This document shows positions 45,124 through 54,252 of a stretch of 64,000 bases of DNA, in pieces. Origin of the DNA: Planctomycetota bacterium. GTDB lineage: Bacteria > Planctomycetota > UBA1135. A model generated the notes under the pieces. That model did not search any database. It worked only from the letters and a program-made list of their open reading frames with translations, and had not been told where the DNA came from. Made by a program: the position numbers and the translations under genes. Position 1 is the first letter of the stretch, and the number at the start of each line of letters is the position of its first letter. The DNA is taken from NCBI GenBank assembly GCA_024275135.1, contig JAJRZS010000074.1, positions 1 to 64,000 on the forward strand, read 5' to 3'.

Positions 45124-46856
45124 GAGGAGAATCGGTTTTTCGTACCCGGGGTGCACGTAAGGAGCCCTGGATTCTGGCCGCCGCAGCATTGGTGGTTGGG
45201 GTGGCGAGTGCGGCGGTGGCTGTAGTTTTGAGGAATGGGGTTCACTGGCTGTTCGATTCACTGGAACCCTTGCGTCAGCATTGGTGGGGCATGGTCGTTT
45301 TGCCTGGAGCTGGTGCCATGTTGGGGGTGCTAGTCATTCGCGTGGTGTTTCAGGAACCGGGCGGACATGGGGTGCCGGCAGTGTTGGAGTCGGTCACCCG
45401 GAAAGCCGGACATATGCGGCGACGCTCGATCTTTAGTCGCCTGTTGGGAAGTTTGGTCAATGTGGCTTCGGGTGGTTCGGCAGGATTGGAAGGGCCCATT
45501 GTGTTTAGTGCCGCTGCAGTGGGTTCCACTTTGGCCGAAGCTATGCGCCTTGCCGAACGCCAGCGCGTTTTGCTGTTGGCCTGCGGAGTTGCTGGTGGCA
45601 TAGGCGCAATCTTCAATGCGCCGCTTACGGGGATGATCTTTGCTATGGAAGTCGTGCTTGCGGAGTGGACCCTAGGTGCTTTGTTGCCGATTGCGGTTGC
45701 CGCCACCGTAGCCACGGAAATTGGTCGTCTGGCCATGGGTGCCCATGGCGCCTTCCAGGTGCAGGCGGTGATGGAATGGAGTGGTCGTGATTTGTTGGTG
45801 AGTGGGTTGTTGGGGGCCTTGGCCGGACTTCTTTCGGTGCTCTTGGTGGCCTTGATTTTCAAAGCCGAACGCCTAACTCGCAGCCTCAAGACCGGGTTGG
45901 TTGCCGGCAAGATTGGTTTGGTGGCTGGCATGGCAGGGCTTTGCGTGGGGGCGATAGGGCTTTTGGAGCCCCCAGCCATAGGGGAGGGTTATGCCGCCGT
46001 TGGCCAAGCGCTGAGTGGCCAGCTGGTTGCGGGGTCAGCCCTGCTTTTTTTGCTTGCTGCCAAGTTACTGACAACCACTCTCACCTTAGGCAGCAATGCT
46101 CCGGGTGGTATTTTTGCCCCCTCTTTGGTGCTCGGCGCTTTGCTTGGATATGGCTATGGTGGTTTACTGGCCGCACTTTTCCCCAGCATTGGTTTTGCCT
46201 CTCCTGGTTTTTTTGCCCTGGCAGCGATGGCGGGCTTGATTGCTGGCGCCATGCAGGCTCCGTTCACCGGCATCATGTTGGCCTTAGAAACCACTGCTGG
46301 TTGGGACATGACCTTGCCTCTAATTTTGGTTTCGGTGCTCTCGGTGTTGGTATCGCGCACTTTCTTGCGCCACAGTTTTTACACTTGGGAGCTAGCAGAA
46401 CGCGGTCATTTGATGCGTCCTGGCTCGGATCGTCGCATCTTGTCGGAACTGCAAATGGGGGAGATGTTGGATGAAGAATCCGTCACCATTTTTAGCGGCA
46501 GTAGTTTGGATGATTTGGCCCGTTTGTTGCCGACCACTGTGCGCAATCATTTTGCCGTGATAGACGAGCAGGGCTATCTCTTGGGAATGCTCGATCTCAC
46601 CTCCCTGCGTGGTGTCATCTTCGACGAAGTGGTGCGTCGGGTGACGCCGGTGGATACGGTCATGGACACGACCGTTCCTCGTATTCAAGAGGAAGAAACC
46701 TTACTTGGGGCTTCGGAAGTCTTTGCCTCCTCCGGCGCATGGGTACTGCCGGTTGTGGATGCGGAAGGAAAGTTTTTAGGCACGGTGTCTAAATCCACCC
46801 TTTTCGATCGCTACCGCACGGAACTTATCGTGCAAACAGCCGACCATCAGGAATGA
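45120..46856 (+). CDS. CLC-family chloride channel/antiporter with C-terminal CBS pair
   Basis: 578 residues. CLC signatures are GGHGVPAVLE, GSAGLEGPIVF with the gating Glu, IGAIFNAPLTGMIFAMEVV carrying the second Glu seen in H+-coupled exchangers, and NAPGGIFAPSLVLG. About 18 membrane helices are expected. Residues about 440-570 form two CBS motifs, which often bind adenine nucleotides and gate the transporter. It is co-translated with the HTH-EIIA protein. Retention of both glutamates suggests Cl-/H+ exchange, though this is an inference. Confidence 0.92.
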   Translation: MRGESVFRTRGARKEPWILAAAALVVGVASAAVAVVLRNGVHWLFDSLEPLRQHWWGMVVLPGAGAMLGVLVIRVVFQEPGGHGVPAVLESVTRKAGHMRRRSIFSRLLGSLVNVASGGSAGLEGPIVFSAAAVGSTLAEAMRLAERQRVLLLACGVAGGIGAIFNAPLTGMIFAMEVVLAEWTLGALLPIAVAATVATEIGRLAMGAHGAFQVQAVMEWSGRDLLVSGLLGALAGLLSVLLVALIFKAERLTRSLKTGLVAGKIGLVAGMAGLCVGAIGLLEPPAIGEGYAAVGQALSGQLVAGSALLFLLAAKLLTTTLTLGSNAPGGIFAPSLVLGALLGYGYGGLLAALFPSIGFASPGFFALAAMAGLIAGAMQAPFTGIMLALETTAGWDMTLPLILVSVLSVLVSRTFLRHSFYTWELAERGHLMRPGSDRRILSELQMGEMLDEESVTIFSGSSLDDLARLLPTTVRNHFAVIDEQGYLLGMLDLTSLRGVIFDEVVRRVTPVDTVMDTTVPRIQEEETLLGASEVFASSGAWVLPVVDAEGKFLGTVSKSTLFDRYRTELIVQTADHQE

Positions 46857-48013
46857 GCCAAGGCACCATTGCCAGTGGCTGCGGCGCCGCAGGCTTGAAG
46901 CTCTTCCGCTGAAGCCACGGAACCACGGGCATCAATGATGTCATAAGCTTGGTTGCGCTGGCGAGGCACAAAACCAGCGGCACGAATATTGCTTTCAATG
47001 CCGTCAAGGTCGACGAGTTTGAAACAGCCAGCCGCGCTGACGACGTTTTCTTCCATCATGGCGGAGCCAAAATCGTTGCAGCCCATGCGCAAAGCGAGTT
47101 GCGCGGCATCGGCGCCTTGGGTGACAAAGCTTGCTTGCAGATTGGGGAAGTTATCCAAAAAAATTCGGGCTACGGTGGTGAGGCGAAAATATTCGGCATG
47201 AGTGGCTTTTTGCCATCCTTCAGCGAGCAGGGATTCGCCGAGTGGATTGTCCCCAGGTTGGAACGTCCAGCCAATGAAGGCCGTGAAGCCGTGGGTTTTA
47301 TCTTGCAAATTTCGTAGGTGCTGCAGGTGCTCGATGCGGTCAGCGCTGGTTTCGACATGCCCAAACATCATCGTTGCCGTGGTTTTCATGCCCAAGCTAT
47401 GAGCCTCTTCCATAATTCGCAACCAGCTTTGGGTGTCGGTTTTGCGCGGTGCGATTTTTGCGCGCACGGATTCAGTGAGGACTTCCGCACCTCCTCCTGG
47501 CATCGAATCCATGCCCGCTTTTTGCAAGCGCTGCAAAACTTCCAGTGTGCTGATTTTGGAGACTCGACCTAAATGCTCAATTTCCGAAGGTGCCATGGCA
47601 TGCAAATGAAGATTCGGCCAGCGCTGCTTTAGGTCGGCCATCAAATCTTCAAACCACCCCACGCCAAGTTTGGGGTGATGCCCGCTTTGCATGAGAATTT
47701 GCACCCCACCAGCATCTACGGTTTCTTGCACCCGTCGATAAATCTCTTCGCGTTCTAAGATGTAGGCTTTGTCCGTGTCCTTGGGCTTGGCATAAAAAGC
47801 GCAGAACCCACAATCGGTCACGCAAACATTGGTAGGGTTGAGATTGCGGTCGATAATGTAGGTGACAATGGGTTCGGGATGAAGGCGCGCCCGCACCGAA
47901 TCGGCTAGAAATGCCAAGGTGTCAAGCGAAGCGGAGTCATGCAGAAAGAGTGCTTCTTCCGCAGTAATGCGTTCCCCGTCAAGGATTTTAGTGGAAAGGG
48001 CGGCGAGGTCCAT
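46847..48013 (-). CDS. mqnC: Cyclic dehypoxanthinyl futalosine synthase (radical SAM), menaquinone pathway
   Basis: 388 residues from the ATG at 48013; a longer frame upstream reads into the AlgH-like gene. The radical-SAM cluster motif CVTDCGFC lies near residues 63-70, followed by AFYAKPKDTDKAYIL, LMQSGHHPKLGVGWF and MPGGGAEVL. These, plus the C-terminal FVTQGADAAQLALRMGCNDFG, are characteristic of MqnC rather than MqnE. It builds the cyclic intermediate of the futalosine route to menaquinone. No other mqn gene is nearby. It overlaps the convergent CLC gene by 10 bases. Confidence 0.9.
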   Translation of the reverse strand: MDLAALSTKILDGERITAEEALFLHDSASLDTLAFLADSVRARLHPEPIVTYIIDRNLNPTNVCVTDCGFCAFYAKPKDTDKAYILEREEIYRRVQETVDAGGVQILMQSGHHPKLGVGWFEDLMADLKQRWPNLHLHAMAPSEIEHLGRVSKISTLEVLQRLQKAGMDSMPGGGAEVLTESVRAKIAPRKTDTQSWLRIMEEAHSLGMKTTATMMFGHVETSADRIEHLQHLRNLQDKTHGFTAFIGWTFQPGDNPLGESLLAEGWQKATHAEYFRLTTVARIFLDNFPNLQASFVTQGADAAQLALRMGCNDFGSAMMEENVVSAAGCFKLVDLDGIESNIRAAGFVPRQRNQAYDIIDARGSVASAEELQACGAAATGNGALAHS

Positions 48014-48042
48014 TGTTGCCAATTCTAGCGGCACCCTCGGCT

Positions 48043-48588
48043 TTAGTTGACGTCCGGGTTTTCTGGAATTTCTCGCATCCAATTCCAGCTTGGATTTTTT
48101 TTCGCCATGAGCCGTTCCCACATCAAGCGCCAATCCGTGGTCCATACTTCCTCCGCATCACCGGGGACCACATACCAAGCTTCGGCGTCAAGCTCTTCCT
48201 GCAACTGGCCGGGAGCCCAACCGCTGTAGCCGAGAAAGAAACGCAGTTGGCCCTGCTTTTGGAAAATCCGTCGCACCAACTCCATGCCACCGCCGAAATG
48301 AACTCCAGGTAAAACCGGCAAAACGGTATCTGCATCCCCATCTGGGCCAGAAAGTACATGCAAGCAATCCTGGCCAACGGGGCCACCCCACAGAAGGGGG
48401 ACTTCTGCATCATGCACGAAAGCAGCATCTGGCAGGATTTGCTCAACCGGCACATCCAAAGGGCGGTTGAGGGTTAAGCCGACCGTGCCTTCTGCATCGT
48501 GGGTGCAGATGAGAACTACCGTCCCGTCGAAGTTGGGATCAACCATGGCTGGCCGCGAAACCAAAAAACAGCCGGAGCAAAGCTTCAT
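48043..48588 (-). CDS. YqgE/AlgH family protein (UPF0301)
   Basis: 181 residues. Typical motifs are GCFLVSRPAMVDPNFDGTVV, TVGLTLNRPLD, LLWGGPVGQD and FFLGYSGWAPGQLQEEL. The family is widespread in Gram-negative bacteria; AlgH has been linked to alginate regulation, but the molecular function is unsettled. The start overlaps the stop of the upstream TPR protein gene (ATGA), so the two are probably cotranscribed. Confidence 0.92.
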   Translation of the reverse strand: MKLCSGCFLVSRPAMVDPNFDGTVVLICTHDAEGTVGLTLNRPLDVPVEQILPDAAFVHDAEVPLLWGGPVGQDCLHVLSGPDGDADTVLPVLPGVHFGGGMELVRRIFQKQGQLRFFLGYSGWAPGQLQEELDAEAWYVVPGDAEEVWTTDWRLMWERLMAKKNPSWNWMREIPENPDVN

Positions 48589-50459
48589 TGCTGTTGCATC
48601 ATAGCTTCTACCCCAGCAATGGTTTGCTGCACATCGGCAAGGCGGGGGTGGTGGGGATTGGCGCGTTGGAAATCACGCAAGACCTTCAGTGCCTGCGGGA
48701 GATTTTGTTGCTGATAGTAGATGGAAAAGAGGAGTTCGGCTACATCCAAACGATTAGGGGCGAGTTGCAAGCCGTGTTCGGCGAATTGCTGCGCTTCTTC
48801 ATACCGCCCGAGTTGAGCCAAGGCATGGGCTTTGCCAATGACGGCGTTGGTCAATCCCGGGCTTTGCTGCAAGGCCGCGTCAAAATATTGCAGTGCCTCT
48901 TCGAAAGCATCGTCGGCCAGGGTGGGGTGTTCTTCGCGGAGATGTTTCAGTGCAGCTTGCCCACGACAGTTTGCCAGCCCCAGATAGCCAAGCGGAGAAA
49001 TTTGGTAGTGGTCGACGGTTTGGCGATAAACCGCTTCGGCAGCTTTGAAGTCGCCAGCTAAATAAAGCGCGTCGCCCAAACCCAAGTTTCCTTTTTCCCT
49101 CTCCACGGTGGTGACAAAGAAAGCATCGGGATCGACTTCCAAACTACGACGATAGGCTTCAAGCGCACGTTCTGTGTACATGTCGCGGCGCAATGGGTCG
49201 GAAGTTTGTTGTGCATATTCCACCATCAAGCGTCCATATTCGATATGGCTGGTCATGGCGTTGGGGGAAACCTTTCGCGCCCAAGTGAATAAGGCTTCCT
49301 CGCTCGCCCAAGGCCGACTCCCAACCCACGCCGACCAAGCATTGGGTATGCCAACGAGCAGCAGAAGTGAGGTGGCGATACCCGTTCGTTGTTTGCTAGC
49401 AAGGAAGATTGCATGGGCAAGAAGAAGGGAAAAGCCGACGCTGGGCAAGTACAAGAATCGTTCTTCAAATGGATATTGCCCTAAAGCTTGAGTGTTCAGA
49501 ATTGGGAATAAGCTGGCACCAAGGATGCCCAATCCCCAACGCGCAGTCGCCGAAGAATTTTGTCGCTTCAACCAAGTTAGTAGGGCTACGAACAAGGCGA
49601 GGCCACCAGCGATGGCCGGGTAGATTCTTTGTTGCAGTGATGCGGAATCCAAAGCCAAGGGGCGAAAGGGCGCATGCGGCCAGGGCCAAAGCAGGAAACC
49701 CAAATAACGGTATACCAGAGAAAGAGAAAGTTTGAGTTGCTCAACCAAGGAGAGGCCATGGTGAGTGGTGACTCGGTCAAAGCCCGCCGCCCAACTGTCG
49801 AAGGCATGCACGCGGAGTGCGTAAACCCCAAGACCAACAAGCAAGCAAGCGCCCAATTCTTTTCGGCGCCGGGAGAATAGGCCCAGAGTAATTAGCAACA
49901 GCCAAATACCCAACGCAGATTCCTTACAAAGCATGCCCAAGAAGAGGATGCATGCCATGCTGAGAAAACGCTGGCGGACAAAGGCACGCATGGCCAACAA
50001 GCTAAAGAAGGTGGCTAGCAGGTCGGGGATGGCGGAAATCCAGGCCACAGGTTCTGCATGGACTCCACTGAGAGCAAAAAGCACTCCAGCTCCACCGGCA
50101 AGCCAAGGTTTCCAGCCAAAGCTTAGAGCGAAAGCAGCCACTGCCATCGCGCAAGCGGCGTGGAGAAAAACAGAAACAAAATGGAAAAGCAGAGGCTCAC
50201 CCTGCCCCAATTGCCAGCACAGAGCGAGGACACTGGCGCCAATCGGGCGAAAGAAACCGGAGCTAAAACGGGAGGCGTCGACCAGCTCCCAATAAGGTGT
50301 GACGAAAGCCTGAGGAATAACCTCCCAATGTTGGAAACTAGGGTTCAGGCTGATGAGAGAGCGGTCGTCGTAAACGAAATCGCCGGGTAAAACCTGCAAG
50401 AATAGGGCGAAACCGAGCAAGGCGGGGACGAGCAGGGCGAGAATGCGGGGCGATTTCAT
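48585..50459 (-). CDS. Polytopic membrane protein with C-terminal TPR repeats (TMTC-like)
   Basis: 624 residues from ATG 50459. The N-terminal ~380 residues hold about 9-10 membrane helices, with VYDDRSLISLNPSFQ just after the first, the acidic loop seen in GT-C/TMTC-type proteins. Residues about 400-620 contain several tetratricopeptide repeats (e.g. DALYLAGDFKAAEAVYRQ, AHALAQLGRYEEAQQFAEHG). Eukaryotic TMTC proteins are O-mannosyltransferases, and bacterial relatives are largely uncharacterised. A protein glycosylation role is possible but unproven. It is divergent from the D-Ala-D-Ala ligase gene. Confidence 0.78.
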   Translation of the reverse strand: MKSPRILALLVPALLGFALFLQVLPGDFVYDDRSLISLNPSFQHWEVIPQAFVTPYWELVDASRFSSGFFRPIGASVLALCWQLGQGEPLLFHFVSVFLHAACAMAVAAFALSFGWKPWLAGGAGVLFALSGVHAEPVAWISAIPDLLATFFSLLAMRAFVRQRFLSMACILFLGMLCKESALGIWLLLITLGLFSRRRKELGACLLVGLGVYALRVHAFDSWAAGFDRVTTHHGLSLVEQLKLSLSLVYRYLGFLLWPWPHAPFRPLALDSASLQQRIYPAIAGGLALFVALLTWLKRQNSSATARWGLGILGASLFPILNTQALGQYPFEERFLYLPSVGFSLLLAHAIFLASKQRTGIATSLLLLVGIPNAWSAWVGSRPWASEEALFTWARKVSPNAMTSHIEYGRLMVEYAQQTSDPLRRDMYTERALEAYRRSLEVDPDAFFVTTVEREKGNLGLGDALYLAGDFKAAEAVYRQTVDHYQISPLGYLGLANCRGQAALKHLREEHPTLADDAFEEALQYFDAALQQSPGLTNAVIGKAHALAQLGRYEEAQQFAEHGLQLAPNRLDVAELLFSIYYQQQNLPQALKVLRDFQRANPHHPRLADVQQTIAGVEAMMQQQ

Positions 50460-50576
50460 CCGAGAGGGGCGACCACAGGCGCCGACTGAGAAGGATAAGG
50501 CATTGACCGCAAAAAATATGCCCAAGACGGTAAAAACGCAGGTGAAAGCGGAGGCGGTTGGGTTTAGTCTAGGGTT
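50460..50576. promoter_or_regulatory. Divergent intergenic region between TPR protein and ddl
   Basis: 117 bases that should carry two divergent promoters. TTGACC near 50503 resembles a -35 box for the plus strand, but no -10 hexamer lies at 16-18 bases. The stretch shortly before ddl (GTTGGGTTTAGTCTAGGG) has no strong Shine-Dalgarno. Nothing further is recognisable. Confidence 0.3.
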
Positions 50577-51659
50577 GTGAGTTCCTCCACAAACCCCCTA
50601 GCTCTGACGCTCCTGTTTGGCGGGACCTCCGCGGAACATGAGATTAGTTTGCGTTCGGCGCGCGCTGTTTTTGAGCACTTGGATAAGCGGAAATATGAAA
50701 TCCGCTTGCAAGGAATCAGTCGAGAAGGTTCTTGGTTGTCGGCTGAGGATTCTGCCAAGTTACTGGAAGGCCAATCGGTGCAAGCATCGATGCGGCCTCC
50801 TTATTTGCCCACGGATACCGATGTGGTTTTTCCGATATTGCATGGGCCGATGGGGGAAGATGGCACGGTGCAGGGTTGGCTGGAGTTGATGGAGGTGCCC
50901 TTTGTGGGGAGTGGTTGTTTGGGATCGGCTTTGGCTATGGATAAGTCGGTGGCCAAACATGTGCTGCGGAGCGCCGATATTCCCGTATTGCCGTGGACGG
51001 ATGTGCGTTTTGCCCAATGGCAGGCCAATCCTGAAGACGTTCTCGATTTGGTGGAACGCAAGCGGCACTTTCCCTGCTTTGTCAAACCTACTTGTCTTGG
51101 CTCAAGCGTTGGTATCTCGCGGGTGGAAAACCGTGCCGATTTGCACGACGCCTTGGTGTTGGCCTTCCGCTTTGGCGATTCGGTGTTGGTGGAACCTGCA
51201 ATTCAGGCTCGTGAGTTTGAGGTGGCCATTTTGGATGGAGTTCCTCCTCTCGCCAGTTTGCCAGGGGAAATTTGCACAGAAGGTTGGTACGACTACGATG
51301 CCAAATACACCAAGGACGATGCCGAGTTGCATGTTCCTGCGGATTCTATCCCGCCGCGCATGGCTGATGGCATGCGTGATTTAGCTTTGCAAGCTTTCCG
51401 CGTGTTACGTTTGCGCGGATTGGCTAGGGTGGATTTCTTGCTCGACCAAAATACCGGGCGCTTTGCCCTAAACGAGGTCAACACCATGCCGGGCTTTACT
51501 TCGATTTCTATGTATCCCAAATTGATGGAATCCATCGGCATACCCTTTGCCGAATTGTGCGATCGCCTCATTTCTCTTGCCATGGCTGGGCACCCCGACG
51601 GCGAAAGCCATGGCGCGGTGCCGGAGCCCAAAGAGCGGGAAATGTCCGCCGGTCAGTAG
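50577..51659 (+). CDS. ddl: D-alanine--D-alanine ligase
   Basis: 360 residues from GTG 50577; no ATG lies before the first conserved motif. The N-terminal LLFGGTSAEHEISLRSA is diagnostic, followed by VFPILHGPMGEDGTVQG, GSALAMDKSVAKHVL, VKPTCLGSSVGISRV, YDYDAKYT and FALNEVNTMPGFT, the ATP-grasp and metal-binding motifs. It makes the D-Ala-D-Ala dipeptide for peptidoglycan. The EVNTMPGFT and YDYDAKY segments favour the normal D-Ala ligase over a D-lactate variant. It converges on the arginine-deiminase-like gene with a 7-base overlap. Confidence 0.96.
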   Translation: MSSSTNPLALTLLFGGTSAEHEISLRSARAVFEHLDKRKYEIRLQGISREGSWLSAEDSAKLLEGQSVQASMRPPYLPTDTDVVFPILHGPMGEDGTVQGWLELMEVPFVGSGCLGSALAMDKSVAKHVLRSADIPVLPWTDVRFAQWQANPEDVLDLVERKRHFPCFVKPTCLGSSVGISRVENRADLHDALVLAFRFGDSVLVEPAIQAREFEVAILDGVPPLASLPGEICTEGWYDYDAKYTKDDAELHVPADSIPPRMADGMRDLALQAFRVLRLRGLARVDFLLDQNTGRFALNEVNTMPGFTSISMYPKLMESIGIPFAELCDRLISLAMAGHPDGESHGAVPEPKEREMSAGQ

Positions 51660-52549
51660 GCTTGCTTGAGGCAAAACACCGAGCCCCCAGCTTTGTGAAA
51701 CTCGGATAAGTGTAAGGTTTTTACCGAAAAGCCCAAGGCATCTAACTGCGAGGCCAGCGCAGGGTCGCCAGAGGGGAGGAAAACGGTGTGGCCGTCGGCG
51801 CAAAAGGCGTTGCCCAGCAGTTTGGCGCCTTGCTCTGCGGATAAGGCGATGACATGAGGAAAAGCGCTTTGCAGTAGTTCCCAACCGACAGGGGAAAACG
51901 CGGGCCTTACGGCTAAGGCAGTATCTTCATTCAGAGGCGCCAGCGCGGTGTCGAGGTGATATTGGGCCCCAGGCATGAGTTTGTAGAGCAAAATATCCAA
52001 ATCAGGGTAGGCTTGTTGCAATCCTTGCCAAGCGGCAATTTCGGTGCGTGGGCCAATTGCGGCATGAAGGAGCCGGCGCCTGGGATGCCAAAGGCCGTCA
52101 CCATGTCCTTCAAAATGTTTAACCGAGTCGGGAAGTTCTCGCACTAAGAAGCCAGCAGCATAGAAGAAGGCGCGATGGAAATCGACTTCGGCTTGTCGCG
52201 AGGAATAGCGCATGCGTGCCAACCAAACTTCGCGAACATCTTTGGTTGCTGGCATCACAAAACTGGGGTTGGCGGTAAAACAAAAATCCACCAATCCCGG
52301 AACCGCATCCAAGGCCATGCAGATCAATCCCGCATCCGTAAATGTTTGGCTCACAGCATGCCATTGTTTTTGCGCGAGTTCCTTGTCTACCTGGTGCAAA
52401 TGACCATGTTCGTCGGCCATCAGTGGGTTTTGCGCTTCTACTACTGCAAATTCGCTAGGCTTGGCTAGCAAAACATGTTGGGGAGTAGCGGTTTCCGCAT
52501 AGTCTTCGGCTCGACGAGACCACTGGTTGGCGTTGGTAAAAATAACCAT
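51653..52549 (-). CDS. Arginine deiminase/dimethylarginine dimethylaminohydrolase superfamily enzyme
   Basis: 298 residues of the five-bladed amidinotransferase fold. Conserved positions visible are FCFTANPSFV (about residue 90), FEGHGDGLWH (about 145), the catalytic His in QYHLDTALAPL (about 194) and the nucleophile Cys in KAGGSVFCL near the C-terminus. These match guanidine-modifying hydrolases; substrates in the superfamily range from arginine to dimethylarginine. It lies 10 bases downstream of the ABC permease gene (same strand), so it may be transcribed with that operon. The exact substrate is not determinable. Confidence 0.87.
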   Translation of the reverse strand: MVIFTNANQWSRRAEDYAETATPQHVLLAKPSEFAVVEAQNPLMADEHGHLHQVDKELAQKQWHAVSQTFTDAGLICMALDAVPGLVDFCFTANPSFVMPATKDVREVWLARMRYSSRQAEVDFHRAFFYAAGFLVRELPDSVKHFEGHGDGLWHPRRRLLHAAIGPRTEIAAWQGLQQAYPDLDILLYKLMPGAQYHLDTALAPLNEDTALAVRPAFSPVGWELLQSAFPHVIALSAEQGAKLLGNAFCADGHTVFLPSGDPALASQLDALGFSVKTLHLSEFHKAGGSVFCLKQAY

Positions 52550-52558
52550 TGGGCAAGT

Positions 52559-53323
52559 CTAAAGGATGTCTCTTTTTTTTGCCGCCCAGGAGGATGCCAA
52601 TAGCATGAGCGCTGTCATTCCCAACAAAACCAACAGGCAAAGCCAAACGGGAGCAATGGTTTCCAGGGGGCCAAACAAGTCGGTTTTCGAGGCTGTAATT
52701 CCACACCAACGGTAGGCCAAACTAATCAGATAGTAGTGGAGAGAATACTGCTGTCCATCCCCCGGCAAAGAACCCATGGTGGAGCCCAGGCCGACCAGCC
52801 AAATAAAAGCCCAGAGAATGGGGCGTTTGGTTTTAACCCCAAGGAAGAGGCAAATTGCACCGTAAGCCATGCCAGCTAAAAATAGCAAAGCAAAGACTCC
52901 CAGGCCTAAACCAATCCACTTGTTCCAAGGAGTTGGTGAGGAGAAGGAAAAGCCAATCAGAATGGGGCCGAGCACACTTGCGAGAAACACCGGCAATGTA
53001 GCCAGCAGAGCGCCACAATAAAGGCCTGTTAACACTTTCCATCGTGGTTGTGGGCGAGTGAACAAATAACCAATGGCACCCTTTTCATAAAGCTCGCTGA
53101 GCACGGGGAGCATGATGAACATGCAAACCAAGGGCAGCACAAAATAAAGCGTGGCCGGGACCATGAAAGAGCGATAGAGGTCGAAAGCGTCCATCGACTT
53201 TTCCATTAGCACCAAAGCCATCATTAAAGTGGGGAGGAGGGCAATCACAATTGGGCCGAGTAGACGCATGCCTGCCGCGCGCCGCCCAAAGGAAAAACGA
53301 ATGAGGGCGAAAAGGGAATTCAT
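52559..53323 (-). CDS. ABC-2-type transporter permease
   Basis: 254 residues with six predicted membrane helices and no catalytic motifs. The segment FIMLPVLSELYEKGAIGYLFTRPQ, followed by WKVLTGLYCG, is typical of ABC-2 export or gliding-type permeases. It is coupled by ATGA to the ATPase gene at 53320-54252 and would form a transporter with it. The substrate is unknown. The four-gene block alternates ATPase and permease genes twice. Confidence 0.85.
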   Translation of the reverse strand: MNSLFALIRFSFGRRAAGMRLLGPIVIALLPTLMMALVLMEKSMDAFDLYRSFMVPATLYFVLPLVCMFIMLPVLSELYEKGAIGYLFTRPQPRWKVLTGLYCGALLATLPVFLASVLGPILIGFSFSSPTPWNKWIGLGLGVFALLFLAGMAYGAICLFLGVKTKRPILWAFIWLVGLGSTMGSLPGDGQQYSLHYYLISLAYRWCGITASKTDLFGPLETIAPVWLCLLVLLGMTALMLLASSWAAKKRDIL

Positions 53324-54252
53324 CGCGCTGCCTCTCCTACCAAAAGGTCATAAATTATCTCCAGCTCACGATCATCGGTTTCTAGGGAATGCAGTTGTCC
53401 TTCGGCTCCGGCTTGCTGCAGGCGCGCGAGCAATGCGGGCAAGTTTTGAGTATCCAGCTGCAAGCAATCTTCACCGACAAAGCTCAAACCTATGACCAGC
53501 TCTTCGGCTAACAATTGAGCGGCAAGTGGGCGCAATTCTTTGCCGTAAACCGTTGCCTGCCGGGGCTTGCTATCGATGAGCTCACGGATTTCGTGGAGCC
53601 GTCCTTCGGCCAGCAGGCGGCCGTGATGCAATAACAGCATGTGGTCGGTGACTCCTTCGACTTCATGCAAGACATGGGAAGCCAACAAAACGGTATTGCC
53701 TTGCGCAGCCCATGCTTTAACAAAATCCAAAGTATGGCGCCGACTGATTGGGTCCATGCCGTTTAGTGGTTCATCAAGTAACAAAAGTGGAGGCTCAAAC
53801 AGCAGGGCTTGGGCCACTTTGATGCGTTGTCGCATGCCTTTGGACATGGCCTGCAACTGCACTTGCCTTTTGTCCTCCATGCCCAATTTTTCCAGCGCTC
53901 GTTCCGCCCGCTTCTTGGCCGCCCCTGGTCCGTCACCACCCAAAGCGGCAAGCAGGGAAAGGTAATCCAAAGCGATTGAGGTTTCAAAATGCACATCTTC
54001 TCCAGGGGCATAGCCAATTTGTCGGAATAGTTGGTGTTGGCCTGGAAACATGCGTTGGCCAAAAATCTCGACCCAGCCGCGGGAAGCATGGATTTGTCCA
54101 GTTAATAAGCGCATCAAGGTGCTTTTGCCAGAGCCGTTGGGGCCCAACAAGCCAATGACACCTTGTTGCAAAGTGATGGTTAGTCCGGCAAGGCCCTGGA
54201 CTTCTCCATACCAACGAGAGAGGTTTTCGCAACGAATGGCAGCTGAGTTCAT
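53320..54252 (-). CDS. ABC transporter ATP-binding protein
   Basis: 310 residues from ATG 54252; a longer frame overlaps the upstream permease gene. Walker A is LLGPNGSGKSTLMRLL (about residue 33), the signature-like segment is MSKGMRQRIKVAQAL, Walker B LLLLDEPLNGMDP and the switch His LLASHVLHEVEG. The C-terminal extension (about 220-310) is the usual CcmA/NatA-like domain. The signature SKGMR replaces canonical LSGGQ, as is common in this export subfamily. It sits between two permease genes, with ATGA overlaps on both sides. Confidence 0.93.
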   Translation of the reverse strand: MNSAAIRCENLSRWYGEVQGLAGLTITLQQGVIGLLGPNGSGKSTLMRLLTGQIHASRGWVEIFGQRMFPGQHQLFRQIGYAPGEDVHFETSIALDYLSLLAALGGDGPGAAKKRAERALEKLGMEDKRQVQLQAMSKGMRQRIKVAQALLFEPPLLLLDEPLNGMDPISRRHTLDFVKAWAAQGNTVLLASHVLHEVEGVTDHMLLLHHGRLLAEGRLHEIRELIDSKPRQATVYGKELRPLAAQLLAEELVIGLSFVGEDCLQLDTQNLPALLARLQQAGAEGQLHSLETDDRELEIIYDLLVGEAAR

